Assembly: GCA_019636335.1 (NCBI GenBank)
Contig: JAHBXR010000007.1
Location: forward strand, 45,978-109,977
Source: Pirellulales bacterium
GTDB taxonomy: Bacteria > Planctomycetota > Planctomycetia > Pirellulales > JAEUIK01
Direction: 5' to 3'
DNA length: 64,000 nt
The notes beneath the pieces were generated by a model, which was given only the letters and a program-made list of their open reading frames with translations, did not search any database and was not told the origin of the DNA. The position numbers were made by a program, and so were the translations under genes. Of the stretch, positions 7,053-14,326 are shown piece after piece (the first letter of the stretch is position 1; every line of letters begins with the position of its first letter).

Positions 7053-8561
7053 ATGCGATTGACACTGTTTGGAAGCAAAAACTCCATCTGGCGAAGAGGG
7101 TGGAGCCGCGACGCCTGGCCGTTCGACAAGCCGCTCATTTCCTGGTCGAAGTCCGACGCGTTTACCATTGGGGACTCTTATGAGGGCTGCCTGGGGCTCG
7201 GCGCGACCGGCTCCGGGAAAACCACGGGCCTCGCGGAAACCGTGGCCCTTGCCATGATGCGGGCGGGGTACGGCGGTTTCGTCAGCGTATTCAAAGGAGA
7301 TGAGCTGGAGCGATGGCAAAGCTACGCCCGCAAGGCGGGCCGCCGGCGCGATCTCATCGAGTTCAGTCCCGACCGGCCGTGGAAATTCAACTTCCTCAAT
7401 TACGAGTTGGAACGAGGCGGGTGCGGGGCCGGGATCACGGAGAATATTGTCAGCCTACTTTCCACGGCACTTGAAATCGCTGAGCAAATCAGCGGCAATG
7501 CGGGCGCTGCTCGGGAAGAGGGGCAGTACTGGGAACTAACCAAGCGACAGATTTGCCGCAACACGGTCGATGTCCTCATCCTCGCTCGTGGCAAGGTCAG
7601 CATTCCCGACCTGTACGAGTTCATCATTACCGCGCCGACGTCCGTCGACGAGATCGCGAAAACGTCCTGGCAAGAGCGGTCTTTTTGTTACCGCTGCATC
7701 CTCGAAGCGGAGCAGAAGGCTACTACGCCCAGGCAAAAGCGCGATTTTAACCTGGCCGTGACCTACTTCTTCGATGACTTCGCGCGGCTAAGCGACAAGA
7801 CACGCAGCATCGTCGTCTCCACCGTCACCTCGATGGTGGACATGCTCAACCGTGGAATCGGCCGCGAGCTGCTCTGCACGGAGACGAACATTACGCCCGA
7901 GGCGATGGAACAGGGCCATGTCATCTTCGCCGGATTGCCGGTCGTCGAATACGGCCCGCTGGGCCGACTTGTCCAGGGCATCCTTCGGCACAGCTTTCAG
8001 CTTGGAATCCAACGCCGCAATGTCCGGAAGAGTCCGCGTCCGGTCTTCTTCTTCGCGGATGAGTTTCAGGAATTTGTTACATCATACGACCGGCTTTTCC
8101 AGAGCACCTGCCGCTCGGCCCGAGTGGCCAGCGTCTACCTGTCGCAGAACGTCCCCAACATCGTGGCGGCCCTCGGTGGCCAGCAGAAGGGACAGGCGGA
8201 GTGCGACTCGCTATTTGGCAACCTGAACCTCAAGGTCTTCCACGCCAATTCGGACCCGACTACGAACAACTATGCCTCGCAGCTCATTGGGCAGACCAAG
8301 CAGTTGCTCATGAACACCAACAGCGGCCATGCGCCGGACGATTGGACATCACTGGTACTCGGCATGGGGAGTTCGCAGGCAAGCGGCGGCTTTTCGGAGA
8401 CCTACTACCACGAGGTGCCTCCCAGCGTCTTCTCATCACTTCGCACCGGTGGCCAGAGAAACGGCCGGGTGATTGAAGCCATCGTCTTTCGGAGCGGCCG
8501 GATTTTCAGCGACACCGGCCGCAACTGGCGGCTGGTGACATTCCAGCAGAGCCGGACGTAA
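7053..8561 (+). CDS. VirD4/TraG-like coupling ATPase
   Basis: A 502-residue protein. The ATG at 7053 has an AAAGGAGA ribosome site (7038-7045); an upstream in-frame start at 6936 would overlap the ParB-like gene. Walker A is GATGSGKT (residues 50-57) and Walker B is FFFADE with acidic residues at about 336-337, followed by a TraG/TraD-like C-terminal section (STCRSARVASVYLSQNVPNI) that matches the sensor segment of coupling proteins. No N-terminal transmembrane helices are seen, unlike classic VirD4, so the membrane anchor may be supplied by the next gene product. It probably delivers element DNA or effectors to a secretion channel. No relaxase gene is visible nearby. Confidence 0.8.
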   Translation: MRLTLFGSKNSIWRRGWSRDAWPFDKPLISWSKSDAFTIGDSYEGCLGLGATGSGKTTGLAETVALAMMRAGYGGFVSVFKGDELERWQSYARKAGRRRDLIEFSPDRPWKFNFLNYELERGGCGAGITENIVSLLSTALEIAEQISGNAGAAREEGQYWELTKRQICRNTVDVLILARGKVSIPDLYEFIITAPTSVDEIAKTSWQERSFCYRCILEAEQKATTPRQKRDFNLAVTYFFDDFARLSDKTRSIVVSTVTSMVDMLNRGIGRELLCTETNITPEAMEQGHVIFAGLPVVEYGPLGRLVQGILRHSFQLGIQRRNVRKSPRPVFFFADEFQEFVTSYDRLFQSTCRSARVASVYLSQNVPNIVAALGGQQKGQAECDSLFGNLNLKVFHANSDPTTNNYASQLIGQTKQLLMNTNSGHAPDDWTSLVLGMGSSQASGGFSETYYHEVPPSVFSSLRTGGQRNGRVIEAIVFRSGRIFSDTGRNWRLVTFQQSRT

Positions 8562-8606
8562 TCGCAAACCCAAAAGCAGCGGCAGCATTTGTAGAGGAGC
8601 GGCATC

Positions 8607-9191
8607 ATGTTCAACAACGAACCACCGATGAGTATGGCGGACAAGGCCAGGACCGGGCTGTCCTGGATCGCATTCATAGCGCAAACAGGCAGCGTGACCG
8701 TGGAGGTGTTGTTACACCGTAAGTTCGGCGCTCGCTACCTGAACTACCAGGCGGCGGCTGCCCTGTTCCTTATCCCCGTCTTTGGGATGTTCTTCCAGGG
8801 GCAAAACGTCCGACCGCTGATCCTCTTCTGGTGGATTTATTTTTTCATGCTGATGGTTGCCCGGTTGGGCATCCTGTTTCGCGGCAAACGCAATCTGGAC
8901 ATCCACTCCCGCTACACCGGCGAACCCCGGCTGTTTCGGCTTCGCTCCCCGGAGCGAGAGATCACGATCAAGCAGTTCCATGAACCGCTCGTGGTGATCC
9001 TCTTTGGCATCTTCTTCATCAATCTCAATGCGGCACTCGGCTGCTACCTGGTGTTCGCCGCGATATGCCTGGTCATCAAAACTCGCCTGGAGGCCGGCAT
9101 CGATGAAGCAATGGATTGGGACATGCGTGATGCGATGAACGACCAACGTCAACGCATGGAGCGCATGCGCAAGATGCAGAGTCGGTTTTGA
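8607..9191 (+). CDS. Polytopic membrane protein, element-encoded
   Basis: A 194-residue protein with about four hydrophobic segments (residues 47-64, 70-91 and two between 128 and 158). A charged loop lies between the second and third segments, and a polar helical C-terminal tail ends in several Met/Arg/Gln residues. GAGGAG precedes the ATG. It follows the coupling ATPase by 45 bases and could be its missing membrane partner; that is an inference from position only. Confidence 0.65.
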   Translation: MFNNEPPMSMADKARTGLSWIAFIAQTGSVTVEVLLHRKFGARYLNYQAAAALFLIPVFGMFFQGQNVRPLILFWWIYFFMLMVARLGILFRGKRNLDIHSRYTGEPRLFRLRSPEREITIKQFHEPLVVILFGIFFINLNAALGCYLVFAAICLVIKTRLEAGIDEAMDWDMRDAMNDQRQRMERMRKMQSRF

Positions 9192-9225
9192 TTTAAGTGG
9201 CTTCAGCTTCTGAAAGGAGAACGCA

Positions 9226-9528
9226 ATGGCAGCAAGTGGCCCCAAGATCGGTGAGGGAACTTTTAGCGCGTGGATGCGGCAAGGCCTGCGCGAAGTGCGA
9301 GCCATGCTCTATCCCGAGTCCAACGTGGCGCAACAGACAGAATACGGACTGTATGGCACGCGAACACCTGGTGAAGTGGCGGCGGATCGACGAGGTGACG
9401 GACGGGACGCCAAGGACATGGATGAAGAGAAGGATCAGTACCCTTCAGTCGCTGACCGCGTGCAGGAAGCGAAGGATCGCTCCGACGAGATGGAACCTGC
9501 CAAGCAGCAGGAGATGGAACGCGAGTAG
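9226..9528 (+). CDS. Acidic small hypothetical protein
   Basis: A 100-residue, very hydrophilic protein rich in Asp, Glu, Lys and Gln in its second half, likely disordered. A GAAAGGAG ribosome site precedes the ATG. The N-terminal 40 residues (GTFSAWMRQGLREVRAML) may form a helix. No family recognised. It belongs to the run of closely spaced element genes from 5685 to 11466. Confidence 0.6.
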   Translation: MAASGPKIGEGTFSAWMRQGLREVRAMLYPESNVAQQTEYGLYGTRTPGEVAADRRGDGRDAKDMDEEKDQYPSVADRVQEAKDRSDEMEPAKQQEMERE

Positions 9529-9593
9529 ATCGCTAATGGAGGACGGATGTCTTTGATGACAGCCGAATTCCTGACTCAAGGGAGATGCTGGCC

Positions 9594-9740
9594 ATGTCGT
9601 TGTCGAGCTTGATGTTCTTTGTCTCGTGCTGGGCCTGCTTCCGCGTGGGAGAGTTTCACGCCCGCCATCCCGGTTTGATCGCCAGTAAATCCATGGATGC
9701 ATGGCAGTGGCTATGCGACTGGCTCAAGGGCAGCCATTGA
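9594..9740 (+). CDS. 48-residue hypothetical protein
   Basis: A short frame preceded by AAGGGAG (9578-9584). The N-terminus is hydrophobic with two cysteines (LMFFVSCWACFRVGEF), followed by a Trp-rich end (MDAWQWLCDWLKG). It may be a small membrane-associated protein. It is below the usual annotation size, and the support is the ribosome site, the gene-dense context and otherwise unexplained space. Confidence 0.4.
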   Translation: MSLSSLMFFVSCWACFRVGEFHARHPGLIASKSMDAWQWLCDWLKGSH

Positions 9741-9801
9741 CCCCGAGAACGTTCTAGACCTGTACTCATTGCCCTGGTTCCGGGCCGGAAAGGAGGATTT
9801 C

Positions 9802-10047
9802 ATGTCATCGACTGAACTGGTAGCTCCGGCGAGCCCATCGGGGCCTTTGCTGCTCACGGCGGAAGAGTTCGCCGAGATGATGCAGATATCGACTCGAACG
9901 CTCTGGCGGTTGCGTTCGGCGGGGCTGGTCCCCGCGCCGGTCCGCATCGGTGGGACCGTGCGATGGAACCGCGAGACAGTCATTGATTGGATCGCGGCCG
10001 GTTGCCCATCGTCAATTGCGGTTAACAATGATCGGCGGAGGAGATAA
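9802..10047 (+). CDS. AlpA/MerR-type helix-turn-helix, probable excisionase
   Basis: An 81-residue protein with an AAAGGAGG ribosome site at 9789-9796. The core LTAEEFAEMMQISTRTLWRL, then GLVPAPVRIGGTVRWNRETVIDWI, is the winged-helix pattern of AlpA/DNA-binding excisionase proteins. It lies three bases upstream of the integrase gene. The pairing of such a protein with a tyrosine integrase is standard for recombination directionality control, so the likely role is excision of the element. Confidence 0.8.
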   Translation: MSSTELVAPASPSGPLLLTAEEFAEMMQISTRTLWRLRSAGLVPAPVRIGGTVRWNRETVIDWIAAGCPSSIAVNNDRRRR

Positions 10048-10050
10048 CCA

Positions 10051-11466
10051 ATGGCATCGATCTTCAAACGGGGCAAAGGGCGCAACGAGCCCTACGTCGT
10101 CCAGTATTTTGATCATCGCGGCAAACGCCGCACGAAAATCGGGTTTACCGACAAGGGTTTGACTGAGGAACTGGCGGCCAAGCTCGAAACGGAGGCTCGC
10201 CTCCGTTCGACCGGCCTGATCGATCCGCAGCAGGATCGGTTTGCCCAGCAGAAAGCCGTACCGATCAAGGCTCACCTGGATGCCTTCCAGGAGAGCCTCG
10301 AAGACAACACCGGCAAGCATGTCCGGCTCACCATGACGCGCGTGCGCCGGATCGTCGACGGGTGCGGCTTCAAGACCCTGGCCGATATCGAAAGCGAACC
10401 GGTGCAGGTCTGTCTGCGCCGCCTCCGCAAGGAGGAGGATCTGGGGCACCGGACCTACAACCATTACCTCCAGGCGATGGATGCCTTCTGCAACTGGTGC
10501 GTGGTCACCAAGCGATTGATCGCCAATCCGATTCTGGGCCTGGAGCGGCTCAACACGGAAGTCGATGTCCGGCATGCCCGGCGGGCGTTGACGGCCGACG
10601 AGGTCGCCAGGCTTGTGGACTCGGCTCGCAGCAGCCACAAGCGAATTCAGGGGTTTAGCGGGGAAATGCGGGCTCGCATCTACCTGATGTCCTACATGAC
10701 GGGCCTTCGCAGGAAGGAGTTGGCGAGCCTGTCACCGCGAAGTTTCTCGCTCGATGCCGAGCAGCCAACGGTGACGGTCGAGGCTGCCTGCTCAAAGCAC
10801 CGCCGCAAGGACGTGCTCCCCCTGCATGCGGAGTTGGTCGCGATGCTGCGCGAGTGGATCAAGGGCTTGAAGCCGACCGACAAGCTCTTTCCGAACCTCG
10901 ATCGCAAGAAGACCTGGTTCATGGTCCGCAGGGACCTGGAGCGCGTCGGCATCGCCTACGAGAACGAGGACGGCATTGCCGACTTCCATGCCGCCGGGCG
11001 GCATACCCACATCACTGAGTTGCTCCGCAACGGCGCGACGCTGCCGCAGGCCAAGGAACTGGCCCGGCATTCCGACGTGAAGATGACCATGAAGTACACC
11101 CACATTGGCCTGGGGGATCAGGCCAAGGCATTGGCAAATTTGCCCTCGCCGAAGCGGGCCGAACCCGCGACCGATGCAGCGCAGGACGATCAAGCCGCGC
11201 TGCATATGCGCTGCAGTTTTTGCAGCGCTGAGGGGCATTCGGTGTCTTCGGCTGTCAGCGATCCGGCGGACCCTAAACGCCGAAACCCTTGCGGCTGCAA
11301 GGGTTTTGACGCTGATCGTCGCTCTATGTCAGAGCATGACAAAATGGAGGCGGCGGGAATCGAACCCGCGTCCCGTGGCATTTCGGTGCCAGCTTCTACG
11401 TGCGTAGTCGACTTATTTGATCCTTCGCGGCGCGGTCCCCAGGCGACAGGGTGCCGGCTCCGCTAG
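10051..11466 (+). CDS. int: Tyrosine integrase of the ssrA-integrated element
   Basis: A 471-residue frame. An N-terminal arm-binding region (FKRGKGRNEPYVVQYFD) is followed by a core-binding domain and then the catalytic domain: Arg220 or Arg221 in MTGLRRKEL, Lys249, the box FHAAGRHTHIT (His313, Arg317), His340 (ELARHSDVK) and Tyr349 (MKYTHIGL). The spacing between the two box residues is one longer than the usual H-x-x-R. After about residue 365 the sequence loses family character. The last 40 codons lie inside the tmRNA gene on the opposite strand, so the C-terminus is supplied by the attachment site and would change on excision. Integration into the tmRNA 3' end is inferred. Confidence 0.85.
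   Translation: MASIFKRGKGRNEPYVVQYFDHRGKRRTKIGFTDKGLTEELAAKLETEARLRSTGLIDPQQDRFAQQKAVPIKAHLDAFQESLEDNTGKHVRLTMTRVRRIVDGCGFKTLADIESEPVQVCLRRLRKEEDLGHRTYNHYLQAMDAFCNWCVVTKRLIANPILGLERLNTEVDVRHARRALTADEVARLVDSARSSHKRIQGFSGEMRARIYLMSYMTGLRRKELASLSPRSFSLDAEQPTVTVEAACSKHRRKDVLPLHAELVAMLREWIKGLKPTDKLFPNLDRKKTWFMVRRDLERVGIAYENEDGIADFHAAGRHTHITELLRNGATLPQAKELARHSDVKMTMKYTHIGLGDQAKALANLPSPKRAEPATDAAQDDQAALHMRCSFCSAEGHSVSSAVSDPADPKRRNPCGCKGFDADRRSMSEHDKMEAAGIEPASRGISVPASTCVVDLFDPSRRGPQATGCRLR
11208..11228. repeat. Inverted repeat in integrase tail
   Basis: GCGCTGC and GCAGCGC flank a seven-base loop AGTTTTT. It sits in the non-conserved C-terminal extension of the integrase gene, close to the attachment site. 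Confidence 0.5.
11283..11306. repeat. Ten-bp perfect inverted repeat next to attachment site
   Basis: AAACCCTTGC and GCAAGGGTTT flank a four-base loop. It lies about 40 bases beyond the tmRNA 3' end. On the minus strand it could act as a terminator-like hairpin for the tmRNA transcript after integration, or as a recombinase accessory site. Confidence 0.5.
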
Positions 11467-11705
11467 TCGGGAACTTTTTTAACCCCGAGCGTGCCCAACA
11501 GTGACTCGGGACGATCCGGAATTGTTGACCAACTTTTGAACCTCTCCGGCGAAGGCTCGCAGTCGGGGTCACCTATCTCTAGGCGGCCAAAGCAAAGGTA
11601 TCTTCGGCAATTGAAGATAATTGGTCGGCTTTTTGCGTGGCCTGCTGACCAACCACGGCACGCCACTAACACGTCAACCTACCCGGTCGAACCCAGTTCG
11701 CCCCC
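11345..11705 (-). ncRNA. ssrA: tmRNA (transfer-messenger RNA)
   Basis: On the minus strand the 5' end GGGGGCGAACTGGGTTCGAC pairs with the 3' end CGCCTCCA as a seven-pair acceptor stem with one G-U pair. The 3' T-arm reads GGTTCGATTCCCGC, the tRNA-like half. The internal reading frame ends in codons for AEDTFALAA followed by TAG (stop 11581-11579), the classic proteolysis tag with the ALAA end. A plausible resume codon is GCC at 11641-11639, giving a 20-residue tag, but the resume point is not certain. CCA is not encoded. The RNA rescues stalled ribosomes with SmpB. Its 3' end is the inferred integration site of the element. Confidence 0.92.
11579..11641 (-). other. tmRNA tag-peptide reading frame
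   Basis: This frame inside the tmRNA ends ...EDTFALAA then TAG. GCC at 11641 is a possible resume codon; a later GCC would give a 16-residue tag. Both are longer than the ten-residue enterobacterial tag. Confidence 0.6.
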
Positions 11706-11762
11706 GGTGAGATCCGCCGCGACGGGACTTCCCCAGCCTCGGCCGTGCTCGTTCGACTCCTC

Positions 11763-11768
11763 ATTATA
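11763..11768 (-). promoter_or_regulatory. Candidate -10 element of the tmRNA promoter
   Basis: TATAAT on the minus strand, about 58 bases upstream of the mature tmRNA 5' end, which would leave a leader to be removed by RNase P. No good -35 is visible. I see no gene in the rest of 11706-12201. Confidence 0.4.
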
Positions 11769-12201
11769 CGTATCGGCCCGCCGCGCGGCCATTCGTAGTT
11801 CGTGGCCGCTCCTTGGGCTGGGTCCCTACCGACCCGCTCGCCCGTCGCCTATCCGACAACCGGGGCGCTAAGTACCGAATTTATTTGACTCTACGAACGG
11901 CGATTGCTTCAATCGGGCAGGTTGGCGATCGGCAAGGCCGAGGCACATCGCCGACCTCATTTCGGGCAAGCGGGCACTTGCCAAAGCTCTTTTCGACTTC
12001 TTTTCACGGACGCGGTCTGTTCCCGCACGGCGGCGGGCACCGACGGCAACAGAGACGCATTCGATCGAGGTCCTCGTATCCGCCTGCGCTGAGGCGAGCG
12101 CTGGCAGATAGGCGTCCCACGTTTGTGGTTGCGCGCCGGCCCCCTGGTATCGCTCATCGGTTTGCCGTCGTCTCCTTTCTCGTGCAAGGAGTATTTCAGG
12201 C

Positions 12202-13083
12202 ATGTATGCCCTCGCGCTTGCGCTGGCCGTGGTTGTGGCCGATCCTGTCTCCCCTGCCCCACGCCCCGCTCTCGAACTCCTGCGGCAGTTTCGCGACGAA
12301 TTGATCTACATCCGCCCGGGCGAAGGTCCCTTCCCGGCTCGTTTTACGCTAGGCCGAAATGCCGACGAGCCGACCGAACGCCCGCTGCAGCAGGCGTACA
12401 TCAAGCACAAGTTCTCCATCTCGAAATACGAAGTCACGCAAGAGTTGTGGGAACTGATCATGGGGGGCAATCCCAGCCGCTGGAAAGGCCCTCGCAACTC
12501 GGTCGACAACGTGTCGTTCAACGACTGCGTCGAATTCTGCCACCGACTGACGCTGGCGCTGCGCGAGGTCGATCTCATCTCCGCTACCGAAGTGGTACGT
12601 CTGCCGTCCGAGACCGAATGGGAATACTGCGCCCGGGCCGGCACGATCTCGCTCTACAGCTTTGGCGACGACGTCGAGCAACTCGACGACTACGCCTGGT
12701 ACGAAAGCAACGCCGCCGGAAACGATCCGCAAGTGGGCGAGAAGAAGCCCAACGCCTGGGGGCTTTACGACATGCACGGTTACCTTTGGGAATGGTGCGC
12801 CGACCGCTGGCACGATACGCTACGCGACATCCCGGCCGACGGCTCGGTCTGGAACGTGCGAGGCGACATCAAGCGACGCACGCTGCGAGGCGGAAGCTGG
12901 AAAGATCCGGCCAAGCGCGTGCTGAGCACGACGCGTCGCGGGGCCTACACGACGACCCGCGACGATGCACTCGGTCTGCGCTGCGTCGTCTCCGACACGT
13001 TGCCTTCGAATCAGAGCGCGGTGGCGGGGACGCCGGGCAAGAATCCGCTCGATTCGAGGCATACTCCCCAGGACAATTACTAA
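12202..13083 (+). CDS. Formylglycine-generating-enzyme-like (SUMF1/EgtB) protein
   Basis: A 293-residue protein with a short N-terminal hydrophobic stretch (MYALALALAVVVADP) suggesting export. The FGE-sulfatase fold is recognisable in order: ISKYEVTQELWE, NVSFNDCVEFC, LPSETEWEYCARAG, KPNAWGLYDMHGYLWEWCAD and LRGGSWKD...GLRCV. Family members either oxidise the sulfatase active-site cysteine or are non-catalytic binding modules, and planctomycetes encode many. The paired active-site cysteines of true FGEs are not obvious, so catalysis is uncertain. AAGGAG lies before the ATG. Confidence 0.8.
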   Translation: MYALALALAVVVADPVSPAPRPALELLRQFRDELIYIRPGEGPFPARFTLGRNADEPTERPLQQAYIKHKFSISKYEVTQELWELIMGGNPSRWKGPRNSVDNVSFNDCVEFCHRLTLALREVDLISATEVVRLPSETEWEYCARAGTISLYSFGDDVEQLDDYAWYESNAAGNDPQVGEKKPNAWGLYDMHGYLWEWCADRWHDTLRDIPADGSVWNVRGDIKRRTLRGGSWKDPAKRVLSTTRRGAYTTTRDDALGLRCVVSDTLPSNQSAVAGTPGKNPLDSRHTPQDNY

Positions 13084-13118
13084 CATCGGGTGCCCGGGCT
13101 GCCGGCGACCCTCGCGCC

Positions 13119-13586
13119 ATGAAGATTCTTTATCTACACGGGCTGGGTTCCGGTCCCGAAGGTTACAAGCCGACGTGGCTGCGGGGCCAGGGTCTCGAGG
13201 TCGTGGCGCCACAGCTTGTCGACGACGATCTCGCCGCATCGATCGAGATCGCCCGGCGGAGCTTCGCCTCCCAACGTTTCGACGTGGTGGTGGGCTCCAG
13301 TCGTGGCGGCGCCGTGGCGCTCGCACTCGATACGAGCAGCACGCCGCGCGTGGTGATCGCCCCCGCGTGGCGCCGTTTGGGGGTCGACCCGGTCGCCGGG
13401 CCGGTGACGGTCATCCTGCACTCGCCCCACGACGAACTGATCCCGCTCGCCGACAGCCGGGAGCTGGCGGCGCGCTGGCAATTGCCGGCCGACTCGTTGC
13501 TCGAGGTCGGCGCGCGGCACACGATGAGCGATCCCGCGGCCTTGGCGGCCCTGCTCGAGGCGGTGCGCCGCGTCGCCGTAGCGTAG
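13119..13586 (+). CDS. YqiA-like alpha/beta-hydrolase esterase
   Basis: A 155-residue compact alpha/beta hydrolase. ILYLHGLGSGPEG is the oxyanion region, GSSRGG the nucleophile elbow with catalytic Ser, HSPHDELIP the acid and ARHTMSD the catalytic His. The size and motifs fit the YqiA/UPF0227 esterases of unknown natural substrate. The ATG at 13119 is chosen because the frame upstream of it overlaps the preceding gene. It is followed after 187 bases by the HIT gene on the same strand. Confidence 0.8.
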   Translation: MKILYLHGLGSGPEGYKPTWLRGQGLEVVAPQLVDDDLAASIEIARRSFASQRFDVVVGSSRGGAVALALDTSSTPRVVIAPAWRRLGVDPVAGPVTVILHSPHDELIPLADSRELAARWQLPADSLLEVGARHTMSDPAALAALLEAVRRVAVA

Positions 13587-13773
13587 AATCGGAGTGGGCT
13601 TGTCGTGCGCCGAGGCCAACTCGCTGGCATGCTAGCACGTGGCACCCGTGAGCATGGCCACGCGGCGACTCGACTTGTCTGGCTATGGCACCGTCGATAG
13701 ACTTCCGCCCCGGCCTATTCTGCCCTGCCTCCGGAATTTGGAACCCCGGCGGCGGGCGTATGGAGAACTGTCC

Positions 13774-14316
13774 TTGAGCTTCGAGCAACTCTGGGCCCCT
13801 TGGCGGCTGAGCTACATCAAACAGGACCGCGATGCGGCGGCGCCCGAGCGCGCGCCCCTGTCGTTTTTGCCGGGGGCCGATCCCGAATGCTTCATCTGCC
13901 GCGACGTCGTCGATACGGCCGACCGCGAAAACCTGGTGGTGCATCGCGGCGAGCGTTGCCTCACGATCCTGAACCGTTTTCCCTACAATAATGGCCACCT
14001 GCTGGTGGCCCCCAAATCGCACCGCGCCGAGCTTGGCGCGCTCGAGGCCGCCGATCACCTTGAGATCATGGAAACCACCGCCCGCCTGATCGAGATCCTG
14101 CGCCGCACGATGAACCCCGACGGGTTCAACGTCGGCTTGAATCTTGGCCGCATGGCGGGGGCGGGGTTGCCTGGCCATTTGCACTGGCACATCGTGCCCC
14201 GCTGGAATGGCGATACGAATTTCATGCCGGTACTGGCCGGAGTGAACGTGATCCCTCAATCGCTCGACGCGTTATGGTCGCTGTTGACCGATGCCCTTCG
14301 CGGCATCGCCCAGTAG
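13774..14316 (+). CDS. HIT-family nucleotide hydrolase/phosphorylase
   Basis: A 180-residue protein. It starts at TTG 13774 because the family begins with SFEQLWAPWRLSYI and GGAG lies eight bases upstream; upstream in-frame ATGs add an unrelated tail. ECFICRDV gives two cysteines of a likely zinc site. The histidine triad is GHLHWHIVPR. The closest type is the diadenosine-tetraphosphate phosphorylase/hydrolase group common next to other housekeeping genes in planctomycetes. The C-terminal end overlaps only spurious frames of the next gene. Confidence 0.85.
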   Translation: MSFEQLWAPWRLSYIKQDRDAAAPERAPLSFLPGADPECFICRDVVDTADRENLVVHRGERCLTILNRFPYNNGHLLVAPKSHRAELGALEAADHLEIMETTARLIEILRRTMNPDGFNVGLNLGRMAGAGLPGHLHWHIVPRWNGDTNFMPVLAGVNVIPQSLDALWSLLTDALRGIAQ

Positions 14317-14326
14317 CGCACGGTCC

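Noticed and set aside
12123..13118. Upstream extension of the YqiA-like frame
   Set aside because: It overlaps the FGE-like gene in another frame and is Arg-rich; the esterase begins at ATG 13119.
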